Below are positions 63,102 to 64,000 of a DNA stretch of 64,000 bases, in pieces (the first letter of the stretch is position 1; each line of letters starts with the position of its first letter). The stretch lies in contig NZ_QQAY01000004.1 of assembly GCF_003350505.1 (NCBI RefSeq), forward strand, positions 203,892-267,891. The letters are read 5' to 3'. The notes under the pieces were generated by a model, which saw only the letters and a list, made by a program, of their open reading frames with translations, searched no databases and was not told where the DNA came from. Origin of the DNA: Falsibacillus pallidus. Its GTDB lineage: Bacteria; Bacillota; Bacilli; Bacillales; DSM-25281. Position numbers and translations under genes: made by a program.

Positions 63102-63911
63102 ATGAATGGGAACAAGAAACAAACAATCTTCACCATGCAGATCTTTTATCTGCTTACTTTTTTTGGGGTGGGGAGCCTTTTTCCGCTTTTAAGTGTTTAT
63201 TTGAGCGGAACAGAACATTTAGATGGGGTCCAGATTGGGACAATCATGTCAGTCGGACCGATAATGATGATATTTTTCCAACCTTTGTGGGGCATCATTT
63301 GTGATATCACGAATGCCCCAACTAAAGTATTAACCGGGACTACTGTCATTGCCGGAGTATTCGCTCTTGGGTACATAATGTTTCATCAATACATCCTTAT
63401 TCTATTGGTTGCGGTGTGCATTGCCATTTTTCAAAGCGCCATCATTCCTGTTTCTGATTCGATTTCGCTTAAATATACAAGCAAAGTCAACTACAATTAT
63501 GGAAATATAAGACTGTTCGGTTCACTTGGGTTTGGAATTGCCGTTTTTATTATGGGAAGACTCTCTGAAGGATTTATTGGCCCAAAGATCATCTTTTTTT
63601 CATTTCTGATTTCCTTGGCAGCATCTTCTTTGCTTGCTCTTAACTTTCCAAAAGAAAAGGCGGCCGCAAAAATCGACTTAAAGAAAGGGATCAAAGAGCT
63701 GTTTTCACATAAAAAATTTGTTTTATTCCTGATTGTGACGTTTATGATTTTCGGACCGAATCTAGCGAACAATGTTTACTTTGGTTTGTTTGTAAAGGAA
63801 TCAGGGGGGAGCTACAGTGGTATCGGCATTGCCTTTTTAATCGCGGTTCTTTCAGAAGTTCCGTTCATGAGGCTGGCAGGCGGTGCAATTAGGAAGTGGG
63901 GGCTGCCATAG
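63102..63911 (+). pseudogene. C-terminally truncated MFS transporter
   Basis: The frame gives 269 aa with about eight membrane segments of a nucleoside/sugar:proton symporter-type MFS protein (LLTFFGVGSLFPLLSVYLSG near the start; NYNYGNIRLFGSLGFG is characteristic). Intact relatives have about 390-400 aa. It ends abruptly after AGGAIRKWGLP, next to a GGGGG run. In another frame the next bases read AAIAIKLTIFQVFLND before a stop that lies at the edge of a dispersed repeat. So about 120 residues are missing, by frameshift and/or repeat insertion. The ATG follows TGGAGGA. Confidence 0.7.
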
Positions 63912-63939
63912 CCATCAAGTTAACCATTTTTCAGGTTTT

Positions 63940-64000
63940 TCTAAACGATTGAGCGGGAATCCACTCGCTTTCCGCGGACGAACTGGCAAGCCTCCTCGCT
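63940..64000. repeat. Edge of a second type of dispersed Bacillaceae repeat
   Basis: The segment beginning near TTGAGCGGGAATCCACTCGC and continuing through CTTTCCGCGG and AGCCTCCTCGCT matches a GC-rich repeat I know from many Bacillus-group genomes. It is clearly richer in G+C than its surroundings and runs off the window end. It adjoins the broken MFS gene. Confidence 0.7.

Overview
The window looks like chromosomal DNA of a low-GC, endospore-forming member of the Bacillaceae (Bacillus sensu lato). Reasons: strong AGGAGG-type ribosome binding sites with frequent TTG and GTG starts, a three-gene ger receptor operon, GerP-type small proteins, an Sda-like sporulation checkpoint protein, a MifM/YidC2 pair, and close matches to Bacillus subtilis proteins remembered as OdhA/OdhB, YngI, DhaS, YkqA, YojN/YojO, YkuS, YkpA and CitR/CitA. 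No rRNA, tRNA, CRISPR array or complete insertion sequence was seen. All family calls rest on reading the sequence and remembered homologues; no search was run.

Layout. 0.2-4.6 kb: 2-oxoglutarate dehydrogenase genes odhAB, then an opposing Sda-like gene. 4.7-12.2 kb: VOC protein, acyl-CoA ligase yngI, tandem GGCT protein, aldehyde dehydrogenase dhaS with a near-perfect cre site, and several small conserved proteins. 12.2-16.7 kb: yidC2 preceded by a MifM-type arrest-peptide gene, and the divergent yojN/yojO (MoxR ATPase plus VWA) pair. 16.8-28 kb: Na+/H+ antiporter, AbrB-like and XpaC/TelA-like proteins, a divergent pyruvate-kinase-like protein, a D,D-carboxypeptidase, moaA, a PLD protein and small genes. 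28.2-34 kb: a probable type I toxin-antitoxin locus, a ger operon and an HD-GYP protein. 34-39.3 kb: a cold-shock gene with a terminator-like hairpin in its leader, ydjO, a TetR gene sharing an operator with an acetyltransferase operon, plsY and ykpA. 39.5-41.7 kb: a dispersed repeat and an interleaved gerP-like/Hsp20 cluster. 41.7-44.1 kb: a MutS2-like gene behind a highly structured leader. 44.2-47.5 kb: pepF and an MFS protein. 47.6-59.6 kb: a large acyl-CoA catabolic operon. 59.6-64 kb: citR/citA, an M20 amidohydrolase and a truncated MFS gene beside a second dispersed repeat.

How genes work together. The 48.4-58.0 kb operon encodes a complete beta-oxidation round: two ligases, an AMACR-like racemase, an LCAD-type dehydrogenase, a HadAB-like hydratase pair, an SDR dehydrogenase and an SCP-x-type thiolase. 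It also has a DUF35 fusion protein whose thiolase-fold half has lost its cysteine. The combination points to 2-methyl-branched acyl-CoA substrates. odhAB and citA feed the TCA cycle, and cre-like sites near odhA, yngI and dhaS fit catabolite control.

The most striking regulatory element is at 41.74-42.19 kb. A seven-codon leader peptide with a strong ribosome binding site overlaps one strand of a 12-bp stem closing a cloverleaf-like fold. Two intrinsic terminators follow, the second directly before the ribosome binding site of the MutS2-like gene. This resembles ribosome-stalling attenuators of antibiotic-resistance genes, but here it precedes a MutS2-type ATPase, a family with ribosome-rescue members.
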